Positions 8,911-19,388 are shown, numbered from the stretch's first letter. The stretch: 48,139 bases of DNA from Coriobacteriia bacterium (GCA_015655215.1 JAATFL010000032.1:1-48139), one strand, 5' to 3'. Numbers and translations are program-made. The notes: generated from the letters alone by a model not told the origin.

Positions 8911-10056
8911 CTAAGCCTTGCCACCGTCTGCGGTCGCGCTCCCGACGTCGAGCTCGCCCGTGGCGATCTGGTCAAGGTACGACTGCGCGCTTGCGTTGAT
9001 CGAGGCCTCGTCGGCGTTGTCGCCGGTGAGCGAGAGGGCCTTCTCGAAGTACGTCCTCGCCGTCGCCGAGTCCTGTACGCCCTGCAGGTAGACGATGCCG
9101 AGGTCGTAGTTGGCTCGGACGTGGTCCGGGTTGGCGGAGATGACGGCCTGGAGGTCGCTCAAGGCGGCATCGGTATCCCCGGTGTAGAACTCGAGGAGCC
9201 CGAGTGATGCGCGTGCGTCCTGGTCGTCGGAGACTATCGCCAGATAGCGCTTGTAGTACTGGACGCCGCTCTTGGCGTAGGTGGTCGCGGTTGCGGGATC
9301 GCTTACCACCACGTTCGCGTAATAGGTGCCGTAGAGGTTCGCCACCGTGAGAAGGGCGTTCGCATCGTTGGGGTTGCTCTGCAGCGAGGTGAGTGCGTCG
9401 AGGCCTGCGATCTGCTTGGAATCGAGGAAGTTGCGAAACTCGGATGAGACCGCGGTCGTCGACGTGTTCTGCTGCATCTGCGTGGAGTTGATCCGCGTCG
9501 CGAGGAAGATGGTTGCGGCGAAGAGGGCTATAGCTATGGCGAGGATGACGATGGGAGTCCGGTACTTCTGCGCAGGGCGGATGATGAAGCGCTTCGCGAA
9601 GGTGTTGTTGAGGCTGTCGCTCAAGTGCTCGAAGGGCACTCCGAGCGTTTGGGCCTTGAGCAACATGTTCAGATCGTTCGTGACGAGGACGACCTCGTCA
9701 CCGGTCGCGGCGGATGCATCGATCAGCCGATGCGCGGTCGTGATGATGCGATCGTCAGGGTTCTTGGGAGAGAGCCCCTCCGGCAGGGGGAGCGTGGTAT
9801 CGAACGGTTCGATGCGCAGATAGCCGCCGTTTGGTAGGGAGACGCCCTTGGTGAGGTCGCCCGATTCGGAGAGCCCGAAGAGCTTGCGGGTTATCTCGCG
9901 GCCACGGTAGCGCGTGTCGCTGTCCGTGCGACCGATCTTGATCTTGTCGAGCTCGGCGAAGACGATCTCCGGGACGATCACGGTATCGTTGGGGTAGGAG
10001 GTGAGAGCATGGGGGTCGAGGAGCAGCACGTTGGTGTCAAGTACGACGAAGCGCAC
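8911..10056 (-). CDS. PIN-domain (PhoH-associated type) / transmembrane / TPR fusion protein
   Basis: Residues 1-135 form a PIN nuclease-like domain with the acidic residues expected for metal binding: LDTNVLL (D7), FAELDKI, NPDDRII and LVTNDLNML. The closest relative by eye is the PIN domain found N-terminal to PhoH ATPases. No PhoH ATPase follows. Instead there is one membrane helix at about residues 168-190 (PIVILAIAIALFAATIFLA) and then three or more TPR-like helical hairpins (ANLYGTYYANV, ARASLGLLEFYTGDTDAAL, RANYDLGIVYLQG). The PIN domain should face the cytosol and the TPR part the outside. The start is a GTG preceded by GAGAGGAGCTC. The biological role is unknown. Confidence 0.85.
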   Translation of the reverse strand: MRFVVLDTNVLLLDPHALTSYPNDTVIVPEIVFAELDKIKIGRTDSDTRYRGREITRKLFGLSESGDLTKGVSLPNGGYLRIEPFDTTLPLPEGLSPKNPDDRIITTAHRLIDASAATGDEVVLVTNDLNMLLKAQTLGVPFEHLSDSLNNTFAKRFIIRPAQKYRTPIVILAIAIALFAATIFLATRINSTQMQQNTSTTAVSSEFRNFLDSKQIAGLDALTSLQSNPNDANALLTVANLYGTYYANVVVSDPATATTYAKSGVQYYKRYLAIVSDDQDARASLGLLEFYTGDTDAALSDLQAVISANPDHVRANYDLGIVYLQGVQDSATARTYFEKALSLTGDNADEASINASAQSYLDQIATGELDVGSATADGGKA

Positions 10057-10588
10057 GGTAGAGCTCCTCTCTCAATGCCTCGGATCGTATGGCCCTAGAC
10101 GGATCAGAATCTTCCCTTTCGGATACCCGACGCCGAATCCCCGATATTCAAACTGCATGCCCAACGACATCGTCGTTCGATGTCGGCATACGTCGCGATA
10201 CGATGTGGGAATAATCAATCGTCCACGGAGCTCCGTGACGGCGGTGTCTGCTCGGGGCCGGCGTGGGCAATCGATCATCCGGCATTCGTATGGTACAGGA
10301 ATGCCGGGGATGTTGGATGGTGAAAGGATGGTGAATGGACGAAGCGCATGTCAGTGCACGTCGACGCCCATCGTCGCATCCTGACGGGCGTCGGGGGCGG
10401 CCCCGTCGGGGTGATGGGGGCACCCGGCAGTGATACGCCCGGGCGACCGCTTCGACACGCGGGGTGGGGGGGCCTGCGTTTGCTCGGACGGCATCGTCTC
10501 GTCGCGGTATCATCGGGAAAGACGGTTCCGGTGGGGGGTGCTGCCGGACAAGGGACGATGTCAACGAGGTGAAGCGAGGTGGTGGGCG
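10057..10588. other. Intergenic stretch without a recognised gene
   Basis: These 532 bases separate the divergent PIN-TPR gene and the plus-strand 10589 gene. Short open frames exist but have no ribosome sites or recognisable protein. GC-rich self-complementary segments occur around 10380-10480. I compared them by eye with tmRNA, SRP RNA and RNase P RNA signatures and did not find their conserved cores. Promoters for both flanking genes probably lie here, but I cannot place them with confidence. Confidence 0.4.
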
Positions 10589-11167
10589 GTGTCACGGGCT
10601 CAGCAGGGTACGCCCCTTGCCGGCGCGTCGCGCCCGGCACGAACGGATGCGACGTCTGACCCATGGCTCCGGACGTGCTTCGAGGCGTCTGTCCGTGCCC
10701 AGTTGGGAGCGAGTGCGCGTCGTCACCTCGCGGGCAGCCTCCTGCCCGCCATACTCTTCGTCAAAGGACGGGCAGGCTCTTGCGAGACGGCCGGCGGAGG
10801 CATCCTGTCGGGTCCGGACGGCGAGGCGCTCGTCAAGGCGCTGCCCCGTCTGGGCTTTCACCCCGAGGAGTGGTGCGCCTGCCTGCTCGTCCTGCCCGAC
10901 GGCAGCGCGCTTGTCGACGATGACCTGGTCGGTGTGATCGGGGTCCTCGACCCCCTCGTCACCGTCGCGCTCGACGGTGACGCCACGCTCGCCGTCACAA
11001 GGGCGCTCGGGTTGCCCAGGGCCCCTCGTCCGCTTGCACCGGTCACGCACCTTGCCCGCCCGGTCGTCTCGGTGGACGGCTTCGAGACCATGCTCTCCAC
11101 CCAGGATGGCAAGCGTCGGGCCTGGGAACAACTCAGGGTCGCCAGACGTCCGGAGGAGCCCTTCTAG
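10589..11167 (+). CDS. Uncharacterised protein, possibly divergent uracil-DNA-glycosylase fold
   Basis: The gene encodes 192 residues from a GTG start at 10589 with purine-rich GAAGCGAGG upstream. The pattern ILFVKGRAG, GGGILSGPDGEALVKALPRLGF, then about 40 residues later VTVALDGDATLAVTRALGLP, resembles the order of motifs in family-4/5 uracil-DNA glycosylases (FVGEAPG, GRPFVGPAG..LL..IGL, IVALG..A...LLG). The catalytic acidic/Asn and iron-sulfur cysteines of family 4 are not evident. I therefore treat it as a fold-level guess. It could be a catalytically inactive relative or an unrelated protein. Codon usage matches the neighbours. Confidence 0.55.
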   Translation: MSRAQQGTPLAGASRPARTDATSDPWLRTCFEASVRAQLGASARRHLAGSLLPAILFVKGRAGSCETAGGGILSGPDGEALVKALPRLGFHPEEWCACLLVLPDGSALVDDDLVGVIGVLDPLVTVALDGDATLAVTRALGLPRAPRPLAPVTHLARPVVSVDGFETMLSTQDGKRRAWEQLRVARRPEEPF

Positions 11168-11216
11168 GGGTTCGCCATCGCATCTGGCGACGGAGCTGGG
11201 CGAAGAAGAAGGGAAA

Positions 11217-11246
11217 GGATGCGCAGGTCCCTGCGCCGTCGCATCC
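11217..11246. terminator. Hairpin between convergent genes
   Basis: GGATGCG at 11217-11223 pairs with CGCATCC at 11240-11246, with a further internal pairing CAGG/CCTG. It lies between the ends of the 10589 gene and the ferredoxin gene, so it could terminate transcription from both sides. There is no T-run, so its efficiency is uncertain. Confidence 0.4.
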
Positions 11247-11336
11247 TGACAGACGGTCCGTCGAGAGGGCCGTCGAGAGAGGGCATCCGGGGTGGTCCCC
11301 CATACGGGGCCGGAGCGTCGCCCGGTCCGCGCGGGA

Positions 11337-11525
11337 CTAGTCCTCCTCTATGTCCTCGATGGCGCCCATGGGGCATTCGTCCATGCAGTCACCGCAGCCG
11401 ATGCAGGACTCCTCGTTCACGACGGTGGCACGGTCGCGCACGATCTCGATGACGTCCTGTTCGCAGGTGTCCACGCAGATTCCGCAAGCGGAGCACTCGT
11501 CAGTGTTGATGATGGGACGGGGCAT
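11337..11525 (-). CDS. 2[4Fe-4S] ferredoxin
   Basis: This 62-residue protein has two classical cluster motifs, CSACGICVDTC near residue 11 and CIGCGDCMDECP near residue 41, in a bacterial-type (clostridial) ferredoxin. It should carry low-potential electrons to anaerobic enzymes. The ATG at 11525 is preceded by AGGAG at six bases. An ATG five codons further upstream lacks a ribosome site. It is monocistronic, transcribed away from dnaK. Confidence 0.95.
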   Translation of the reverse strand: MPRPIINTDECSACGICVDTCEQDVIEIVRDRATVVNEESCIGCGDCMDECPMGAIEDIEED

Positions 11526-11540
11526 ATGATCTCCTATCAA

Positions 11541-11956
11541 AGCAGCGGGGCCATCTCGTAGCAGCGGACGTCATGGCTGGCCCCTCTCGGCCACGACGTC
11601 GTCTCGAACCTCTCGTCGCGCGTTCTATCGGGCGGTTCGCCTGCGTCGTGCTTCTCGTGTGTAACCTTCCGATTCGCAATCCCTTCGTACGCGACCAGAC
11701 CTCGATGCGGCGTCCTCCAGGATACGGTGCTCGCTCAAGGAAACACGCGTGTAAGATAACCACCTGGCGGCCCCGTGGCAAGGCCTGGGCGTTTCGAATT
11801 TTTCCGGGTCAACCATTGGGCGCCAGAGAAGGGCGAGCGGTAGGGAGTTGCGGTGCACGGCGGACGAAAGCGGAGACATGTCGAGGAATCGAGATATCCC
11901 CCCGGCGATCGTATCGCGCCAAAGCAACAATCATATTACATGAGATATCAGTAAAG
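11541..11956. other. Intergenic stretch upstream of the dnaK promoter
   Basis: There are about 416 bases between the divergent ferredoxin and dnaK genes. A 145-codon open frame (11573-12010) crosses the dnaK promoter, has a low-complexity Arg-rich translation and no ribosome site, so I do not call it. No CTTGAGT-N7-ACTCAAG (HAIR) site was found here. One isolated GCTCAAG half-site lies near 11732. Confidence 0.4.
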
Positions 11957-11985
11957 TTGACAATGGAACACTTAGATAATATATT
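11957..11985 (+). promoter_or_regulatory. Promoter of the dnaK operon
   Basis: A perfect -35 TTGACA (11957-11962) is separated by exactly 17 bases from TATATT (11980-11985), in an AT-rich island unlike its surroundings. Transcription would begin near 11992, giving an untranslated leader of about 80 bases before the dnaK ATG at 12071. Confidence 0.75.
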
Positions 11986-12008
11986 ACTAACTGTAATTGC
12001 CACTACAT

Positions 12009-13984
<1,976 letters not shown>

Positions 13985-13985
13985 C

Positions 13986-14702
13986 ATGGCGCGCATCCCC
14001 GTGACAGATTCGCACGACGAGGCAGCCCAGGGAGCCGCACAAGCGGCCTCCTGGGCGAGCCCGGGCGCCAACGCCGGCGCTGGCGACCCCGAGGTGCTCG
14101 AGGCCGAGGTGATCGACTCCGAGGAGGACGTCGCCGACGCGACGGGTGCCGAGGGCGATGTGGCGGCGGCTGACGCGGCCATGGGCGAGACGCTCTCGCT
14201 TGCCGACGAGCTCGCCGCCGCGAAGGCGGAGGCGAACGAGATGCGGGACCGGCTGGCCCGGCTGCAGGCCGAGTGGGACAACTACCGCAAACGCACGGCG
14301 GCGAGCCGCGTCGAGGAGCGCGCGCGCGCGACGGAGGGCCTCATCACCAACTTGCTTCCCGTGGTGGATGACCTGGCCCGTGCCGTCGAGCACGGGGCCG
14401 AGGCCGCGGATGCCGCGTCGATCAACGAAGGCATCTCGGCCGTGCAGAAGAAGTTGGACGACGTGCTCGCCAAGGAGGGTCTCACCATCGTCGAGCCGAT
14501 GGGCCAGCCGTTCGACGCGGTGACCCAGCAGGCGGTGGGCAAGCAGGACGACCCTTCCGTTCCGGAGGAGACCGTCGTCCAGGTGTACCAGAGAGGCTAC
14601 CTGCTCTCCGGCAAGTCGCTGAGGCCTGCGATCGTGATCGTCTCGACGGGGGGTCCACGGCGCGAACCCGACGAGCCGTCGGGGACGGCATGCGGGAAGT
14701 AG
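13986..14702 (+). CDS. grpE: Nucleotide exchange factor GrpE
   Basis: GrpE promotes ADP release from DnaK. Of the 238 residues, the first 75 are an acidic Ala/Gly-rich tail. Next comes a long coiled coil (LADELAAAKAEANEMRDRLA) and the conserved LQAEWDNYRKRT, LLPVVDDLARAVEH and GQPFDAVTQQAV blocks, then a C-terminal beta domain (VVQVYQRGYLLSGKSLRPA). The start ATG at 13986 lies two bases after the dnaK stop, implying translational coupling. Confidence 0.96.
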   Translation: MARIPVTDSHDEAAQGAAQAASWASPGANAGAGDPEVLEAEVIDSEEDVADATGAEGDVAAADAAMGETLSLADELAAAKAEANEMRDRLARLQAEWDNYRKRTAASRVEERARATEGLITNLLPVVDDLARAVEHGAEAADAASINEGISAVQKKLDDVLAKEGLTIVEPMGQPFDAVTQQAVGKQDDPSVPEETVVQVYQRGYLLSGKSLRPAIVIVSTGGPRREPDEPSGTACGK

Positions 14703-14832
14703 GTTCCTGGACGGGTGTGCGCCAGCAAGGCCGCACCCGTCTTGCGTACAGGGCACCATGCACAACCAACGGGCGTCTCGGTAAGGTCCGCCTTGCCCTT
14801 TTGCCCTCACGACAGCGGAGAGGAGCGCGGCG

Positions 14833-15834
14833 GTGGCACGTAAGGAAAGCTACTACGACATATTGGGTGTGCAGAAGACCGCTACGCCCGATGAGATAAA
14901 GAAGGCATTCCGTGCCAAGGCCCGCAAGGTTCACCCCGACGCAGGCGGGAACGAGGAGGACTTCAAGAAGGTCAACGAGGCCTACGAGGTGCTCTCCGAT
15001 CCCAAGAAGCGCAAGGAGTACGACCAGTTCGGGCGGTTCATAGCAGGCGAACCCGGTCAGGGTCACACGGGCCAGTACGGCAACGGGCCCGGCGGTAGCT
15101 GGCCTGCGGGTGACGCCACGGTGTCCTGGAACGACGTCGGCGGCGCTACCGGTGCTGGTGGCTTCGGTGGGTTCTCGGACATCTTCGACCGCATCGCGCG
15201 CGGCGAGGGTGCCTTCGGCACCGAATGGGACATCCCCCGGCAGCCCACGCGCGGGCGCGACCTCAAGGCGGTGCTCAAGGTGAGCTTCACCGAGGCCATG
15301 ACCGGTACCACGCGCACGGTTCGCGTGCGCGTGCCGGCGAACGGTGAGGTGCAGCGGCTCACGGTCAAGGTTCCGGCCGGTGCCATGGATGGCGGCAAGC
15401 TGCGCTATCGCGGCAAGGGCGACCTGGGAAGTGACGGCGGCTCGCGTGGCGACCTGATCATCGTCACCGAGGTGGAGAAGGACCCGATCTTCTCCCGGAG
15501 CGGTGCCGACGTGTTGGTCGACCTGCCGATCACCTACCCCGAGGCGGTGCTCGGCTGCACGGTCGCCGTACCCACCCCAGATGGTGGCAGCGTGCGCCTG
15601 CGCGTCCCCGCCGGCAGCCATGACGGTGCCGTGCTGAGGATGTCGGGCAAGGGCGCCCCCAAGGTCAAGGGGGAGGGACACGGCGCACTCAAGGTCAAGC
15701 TGCGCGTGGACGTGCCCGAGCAGCTCACCGCGGAGCAACGGGAGCTCGTCGAGAGGCTGCTTGCCACGATGGACCCCCATCAGGTGCGTCCGCAGATCGA
15801 AGAGGCCGTGCGCGCGACGACACGGGAGGAGTAG
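14833..15834 (+). CDS. dnaJ: DnaJ-family co-chaperone lacking the zinc-finger domain
   Basis: It stimulates DnaK ATPase and delivers clients. An N-terminal J domain (YYDILGVQKTATPDEIKKAF, with HPD in KVHPDAGG) is followed by a Gly-rich linker. After that come the two C-terminal beta domains (GRDLKAVLKVSFTEAMTGTT and VDLPITYPEAVLGCTVAVPT). The four CxxCxGxG repeats of type-I DnaJ are absent, so this is a class-II, CbpA-like protein of 333 residues. The GTG at 14833 follows GAGAGGAGCG. It is part of the dnaK operon, with hspR starting three bases after its stop. Confidence 0.92.
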   Translation: MARKESYYDILGVQKTATPDEIKKAFRAKARKVHPDAGGNEEDFKKVNEAYEVLSDPKKRKEYDQFGRFIAGEPGQGHTGQYGNGPGGSWPAGDATVSWNDVGGATGAGGFGGFSDIFDRIARGEGAFGTEWDIPRQPTRGRDLKAVLKVSFTEAMTGTTRTVRVRVPANGEVQRLTVKVPAGAMDGGKLRYRGKGDLGSDGGSRGDLIIVTEVEKDPIFSRSGADVLVDLPITYPEAVLGCTVAVPTPDGGSVRLRVPAGSHDGAVLRMSGKGAPKVKGEGHGALKVKLRVDVPEQLTAEQRELVERLLATMDPHQVRPQIEEAVRATTREE

Positions 15835-15837
15835 ACG

Positions 15838-16239
15838 ATGACATCAGGCGACCGGGATCGTCCGCTGTACATGATCAGCGTGGCGGCAGAGCTGGCGGGC
15901 GTGCACCCTCAGACGCTGCGCATCTACGAGTCCAAGGGACTCGTGACGCCACAGCGCTCGTCGGGTAACACGAGGCTCTACTCGCAAAACGACATCGATC
16001 GCCTTGAGCTCATCGGCCAGCTTACCGACGAGGGCATCAACCTCGCCGGCGTCATCCGCATACTCGACATGAAGAAGCGGATGACCGCCCAGGCCGATGA
16101 GCTCATCGAACTGCGCAAGCGAGACGACGAGCTCGTCGAGCGCATCCACGAGCTCGAGATGCGCAGCACGATCACGGCGCTCGTGCCGATCGAGAACGAC
16201 ACGTCGATTCGTCCATGGAAGGAACGGGGGCTCTTCTAG
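15838..16239 (+). CDS. hspR: MerR-family heat-shock repressor HspR
   Basis: HspR represses the dnaK and clpB operon in actinobacteria, typically acting with DnaK as co-repressor. The 133-residue protein has an N-terminal winged-helix MerR domain (YMISVAAELAGVHPQTLRIY, ESKGLVTPQRSSGNTRLYS) and a coiled coil (MTAQADELIELRKRDDELVE). The C-terminal short tail has no metal-binding cysteines. The position after dnaJ is the standard actinobacterial arrangement. The usual HAIR operator was not found upstream of dnaK; see the inverted repeat at 12009. Confidence 0.93.
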   Translation: MTSGDRDRPLYMISVAAELAGVHPQTLRIYESKGLVTPQRSSGNTRLYSQNDIDRLELIGQLTDEGINLAGVIRILDMKKRMTAQADELIELRKRDDELVERIHELEMRSTITALVPIENDTSIRPWKERGLF

Positions 16240-16281
16240 CCAGTTGCCCCGGGGCGTTCGCTGATAGAAGGAGGTACCGCC

Positions 16282-18981
16282 ATGATGAGGCTCGACAAGC
16301 TTTCCGTCTCCGCGCAGGAGGCACTGCAGAACGCGATGGGCATCGCTGGTGATGCCGACGCCGGTGCGTTGGCGCCGGAGCATCTGCTCAAGGCCCTGCT
16401 TGACGACAAGGAGGGCAACCTCGCCTCGGTCATCGAGCGCGTGGGCGCCGACGCGAAAGACGTCGACGCCGCCATAGCGGAGGCCATCGATAGGGCACCG
16501 AAAGTGTCCAACAACATGCAACTGGCGCTCGATCCCGCCGTGGGCACGGTCATCGAGAACGCGGTGAACCGTGCCACGAAGATGGGCGACGCGTTCGCCA
16601 CCACCGAGCACCTGCTCATCGCGCTCGCGGACGACAAGGGTGCGGCGGGACGCGTGCTCAAAGAGGCCGGTGTCACCAGCAAGCGCCTCATCAAGGCCTA
16701 CGAGGAGCTGCGAGGTGACTCGCGTGTCACCGACCGTGACACCAAGCAGGAGTTCGAGGCGCTGGGACGCTACGGGCGCAACCTCACCAACGCCGCCCGA
16801 GAGGGCAAGCTCGATCCGGTCATCGGGCGTTCGGAGGAGATCCGCCGCACCATCCAGGTGCTCTCCCGCCGCACGAAGAACAACCCCGTGCTCATCGGCG
16901 AGCCGGGCACCGGCAAGACGGCCATCGTCGAGGGTCTGGCGCAGCGCATCGTCGCCGGCGACGTTCCCTCGTCGCTCAAGGACCGCGACATCATCGCGCT
17001 GGACATGGGCTCCATGGTGGCGGGCGCCAAGTACCGCGGCGAGTTCGAGGACCGTCTCAAGGCCGTGCTCCAGGAGGTCGAGAAGAGCCAGGGACAGGTC
17101 GTGCTCTTCATCGACGAACTGCACACCATCGTGGGTGCCGGCGCCGCCGAGGGCTCCGTGGACGCGGGCAACATGCTCAAGCCCGCCTTGGCGCGTGGCG
17201 AGCTGCATGCCATCGGCGCGACCACCCTCAACGAGTACCACAAGTACATCGAGAAGGACGCCGCCCTCGAGCGACGCTTCCAGCCGGTATACGTGGGCGA
17301 GCCGAGCGTGGAGGACACCGTCGCCATCCTCCGCGGCCTCAAGGAGAAGTACGAGATACACCATGGCGTGCACATCAAGGATGCTGCGCTCGTGGCCGCC
17401 GCCGAGCTCTCCACCCGGTACATCTCCGACCGCTTCCTGCCCGACAAGGCCATCGACCTCATCGACGAGGCGGCGAGCCGGCTGCGCATAGAGATCGACT
17501 CGATGCCGGAGGACGTGGACAAGCTGCAGCGCCAGCTCACGCAGATGCAGATCGAGGAGCAGGCGCTCATGAAGGAGAACGACGACGCCTCCAAGGAGCG
17601 CCTCAGGAAGCTGCGCCATGAGATGGCGAGCCTCTCGGAGAACCTCGACGGCATGAAGGCCGAGTGGCGCAACGAGAAGGACGTCATCACCAACGTGCAG
17701 CGCCTCAAGACGGACATCGAATCCGCGAAGCTCGACGAGGACCGCGCCACGCGCCTGGGCGACCTGGGCACGGCGAGCGAGATCCGCTACGGGCGCATCC
17801 CGCACCTCGAGGCCGAGCTCGCCGTCGCCGAGGAGACGCTGGCCGCCAAGCAGGAGTCGGGCGCCGTGCTCAAGGAGGAGGTGGGCGAGGAGGAGGTCGC
17901 CGAGGTCGTCTCCGCATGGACGGGCGTGCCCGTGGCCAAGATGATGCAAGGCGAGCTCTCCAAACTCGCGCACCTCGATGAGAGGCTCCACGAGCGCGTC
18001 ATCGGACAGGACGAGGCCGTGCACGCGGTGGCGGGTGCCATCCGCCGCAGCCGTGCCGGCCTGGCCGATCCCGACAAGCCCATCGGCACCTTCCTGTTCC
18101 TGGGACCCACGGGCGTGGGCAAGACGGAGCTCGCCAAGACGCTTGCCGCCTACCTGTTCGACGACGAGCGCGCCATGGTGCGCATCGACATGTCCGAGTA
18201 CATGGAGAAGTTCAGCGTGCAGCGTCTCATCGGCGCACCTCCAGGATACGTGGGCTACGAGGAGGGCGGTCAGCTCACCGAGGCCGTGCGGAGGCGTCCC
18301 TACTCCGTCGTGCTTCTCGACGAGATCGAGAAGGCGCATCCCGACGTGTTCAACATCCTGCTGCAGGTGCTCGACGACGGGCGTCTCACCGATGGGCAGG
18401 GCCGTACCGTCTCGTTCAGGAACGCCGTCATCATCATGACGAGCAACGTGGGTTCGCAGTTCATCCGCGAGTTCGAGGAACGCAACGACAAGCGCGCGCT
18501 CGACCAGTCGATCCAGCAGGCGCTCCGTGCGACGTTCCGTCCAGAGTTCCTCAACCGCGTCGATGACATCGTCACGTTCAACCCGCTCACGGCGGCCGAC
18601 CTCGACCGCATCGTCGAACTGCAATACGACGACGTGCGTCGTCGTCTCTCGGGCATGCGCATCTCGCTCGAGGTGACGCCGGCGGTAACCGAGCGTCTTG
18701 CCATCGACGGCTTCGACCCCGTCTACGGTGCGCGACCGCTCAAGCGCCTCGTGCAGCGCGAGCTCATCGACCGTATCGCCAACGAGATCATCGCGGGACG
18801 CGTGCACGAGGGTGACACGGTGCGCGTGGACCTCGACGCTTCCGAGGACTACGTGCTCACGGTCGAGAAGCCTGTCGAGAAGCCCATGGACGACGCAACC
18901 GACGAGGTCGACGACGGGGGCGCCGCAGACGTGGTCTTCGACGGCACCGACGACGAGCCGCTCGAACCCATCGTCGAGTAG
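16282..18981 (+). CDS. clpB: Disaggregase ClpB
   Basis: ClpB is a hexameric AAA+ machine that pulls proteins out of aggregates together with DnaK. In the 899 residues I see the N-terminal double repeat (about 1-145) and NBD1 with Walker A GEPGTGKT at about 207. The long coiled-coil M domain (about 400-530, [20 protein letters not shown]) and NBD2 with [12 protein letters not shown] at about 608 and the sensor-2 GARPLKR follow. A 60-residue acidic tail closes the protein. GAAGGAGG precedes the ATG. A self-complementary GCCCCGGGGC lies just upstream, but no separate promoter is obvious, so it is probably cotranscribed with hspR. Confidence 0.98.
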   Translation: MMRLDKLSVSAQEALQNAMGIAGDADAGALAPEHLLKALLDDKEGNLASVIERVGADAKDVDAAIAEAIDRAPKVSNNMQLALDPAVGTVIENAVNRATKMGDAFATTEHLLIALADDKGAAGRVLKEAGVTSKRLIKAYEELRGDSRVTDRDTKQEFEALGRYGRNLTNAAREGKLDPVIGRSEEIRRTIQVLSRRTKNNPVLIGEPGTGKTAIVEGLAQRIVAGDVPSSLKDRDIIALDMGSMVAGAKYRGEFEDRLKAVLQEVEKSQGQVVLFIDELHTIVGAGAAEGSVDAGNMLKPALARGELHAIGATTLNEYHKYIEKDAALERRFQPVYVGEPSVEDTVAILRGLKEKYEIHHGVHIKDAALVAAAELSTRYISDRFLPDKAIDLIDEAASRLRIEIDSMPEDVDKLQRQLTQMQIEEQALMKENDDASKERLRKLRHEMASLSENLDGMKAEWRNEKDVITNVQRLKTDIESAKLDEDRATRLGDLGTASEIRYGRIPHLEAELAVAEETLAAKQESGAVLKEEVGEEEVAEVVSAWTGVPVAKMMQGELSKLAHLDERLHERVIGQDEAVHAVAGAIRRSRAGLADPDKPIGTFLFLGPTGVGKTELAKTLAAYLFDDERAMVRIDMSEYMEKFSVQRLIGAPPGYVGYEEGGQLTEAVRRRPYSVVLLDEIEKAHPDVFNILLQVLDDGRLTDGQGRTVSFRNAVIIMTSNVGSQFIREFEERNDKRALDQSIQQALRATFRPEFLNRVDDIVTFNPLTAADLDRIVELQYDDVRRRLSGMRISLEVTPAVTERLAIDGFDPVYGARPLKRLVQRELIDRIANEIIAGRVHEGDTVRVDLDASEDYVLTVEKPVEKPMDDATDEVDDGGAADVVFDGTDDEPLEPIVE

Positions 18982-19026
18982 TCGCCTCGGAGCGCGGCGC
19001 CCCCGTCCCGGTTCACCGCCACCGTC

Positions 19027-19080
19027 GTCGTGCACGGTGCCCGTCCCCGCCTTCGCGACGGGGCGGGAGCTGTGCACGAC
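19027..19080 (+). terminator. Long hairpin after clpB
   Basis: GTCGTGCAC (19027-19035) pairs perfectly with GTGCACGAC (19072-19080). Inside, CCCG-T-CCCCG pairs with CGGGGCGGG around the loop 19050-19058. There is no T-run, but this very stable structure is well placed to end the dnaK-clpB operon before the metY promoter. Confidence 0.5.
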
Positions 19081-19135
19081 CGATACCCGTGTCCGCCGCT
19101 CACCGCCCCGTTCGCCAAGTGGGAAACGCCTGCCC

Positions 19136-19163
19136 TTGAAAAAACATATCCGAACAGTATGAT
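19136..19163 (+). promoter_or_regulatory. Promoter of the met leader
   Basis: TTGAAA (19136-19141) and TATGAT (19158-19163) are separated by 16 bases in an AT-rich island. The predicted start point is 19170-19171, i.e. at or next to the A of the leader-peptide ATG, so the transcript would be leaderless. Confidence 0.65.
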
Positions 19164-19170
19164 AGCTTCC

Positions 19171-19212
19171 ATGAGAAACTTACTTGCGACATACCGGATG
19201 ATGATGCCCTAG
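19171..19212 (+). CDS. Putative methionine leader peptide MRNLLATYRMMMP
   Basis: This 13-codon open frame ends in three consecutive ATG codons, one proline and TAG. It lies immediately after the promoter and directly before alternative RNA hairpins and an intrinsic terminator upstream of metY. A run of codons for the pathway end product just before a hairpin is the hallmark of ribosome-mediated attenuation (as for trp, his and leu leaders). The first arm of the first hairpin starts at the last base of its stop codon, so a ribosome stalled on the Met codons would cover it. It has no ribosome site, so translation would have to start on a leaderless transcript. Confidence 0.7.
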   Translation: MRNLLATYRMMMP

Positions 19213-19388
19213 CCCGGGGCACGTTGTCGTATCCGCGACAATCCCGGGCGAATGCAGTTCGGGTCCGCTGTCGCGATGGTAGGTGGAGGGAAGGCTCCGG
19301 GAACAAGGGGGAGCCTGCTCGAAGCCTGCCTCCTCAGCAAGGTGATCGACCCGAACGACGCAGCGGATAATCCCGACTGCGTTTTTTT
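19212..19388 (+). promoter_or_regulatory. Putative transcription attenuator upstream of metY
   Basis: Mutually exclusive pairings are visible. Hairpin 1:2 is GCCCGGG (19212-19218) with CCCGGGC (19243-19249) plus TTGTCG/CGACAA (19224-19229/19236-19241). Alternative 2:3 is CCCGGGC (19243-19249) with GTTCGGG (19257-19263). Stem 3:4 is GTTCGGGTC (19257-19265) with GACCCGAAC (19348-19356). The antiterminator is TCCGCTG (19264-19270) with CAGCGGA (19361-19367), which would destroy the terminator. A separate hairpin AGGCTCC/GGAGCCT (19292-19298/19310-19316) lies in the middle. The SAM-I riboswitch core and the T-box motif are not seen. Confidence 0.65.
19358..19388 (+). terminator. Intrinsic terminator in the met leader
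   Basis: ACGCAG-CGG and CCG-A-CTGCGT form a stem (one bulged A) around a six-base loop, followed by seven T at 19382-19388. It lies 167 bases before the metY ATG, so it can only act on the leader transcript. Confidence 0.75.

Noticed and set aside
11720-11740. GCTCAAG half of an HspR HAIR box
   Set aside because: No partner CTTGAGT at the required spacing.
15844-19077. 1077-codon minus-strand open frame opposite hspR-clpB
   Set aside because: Antisense of ClpB; the translation has the repetitive Val/Leu/His/Arg look typical of shadows.
19250-19388. SAM riboswitch or T-box upstream of metY
   Set aside because: The conserved SAM-I core and the T-box sequence before the terminator are absent. 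The Met-rich leader peptide explains the layout better, though a new aptamer is not excluded.
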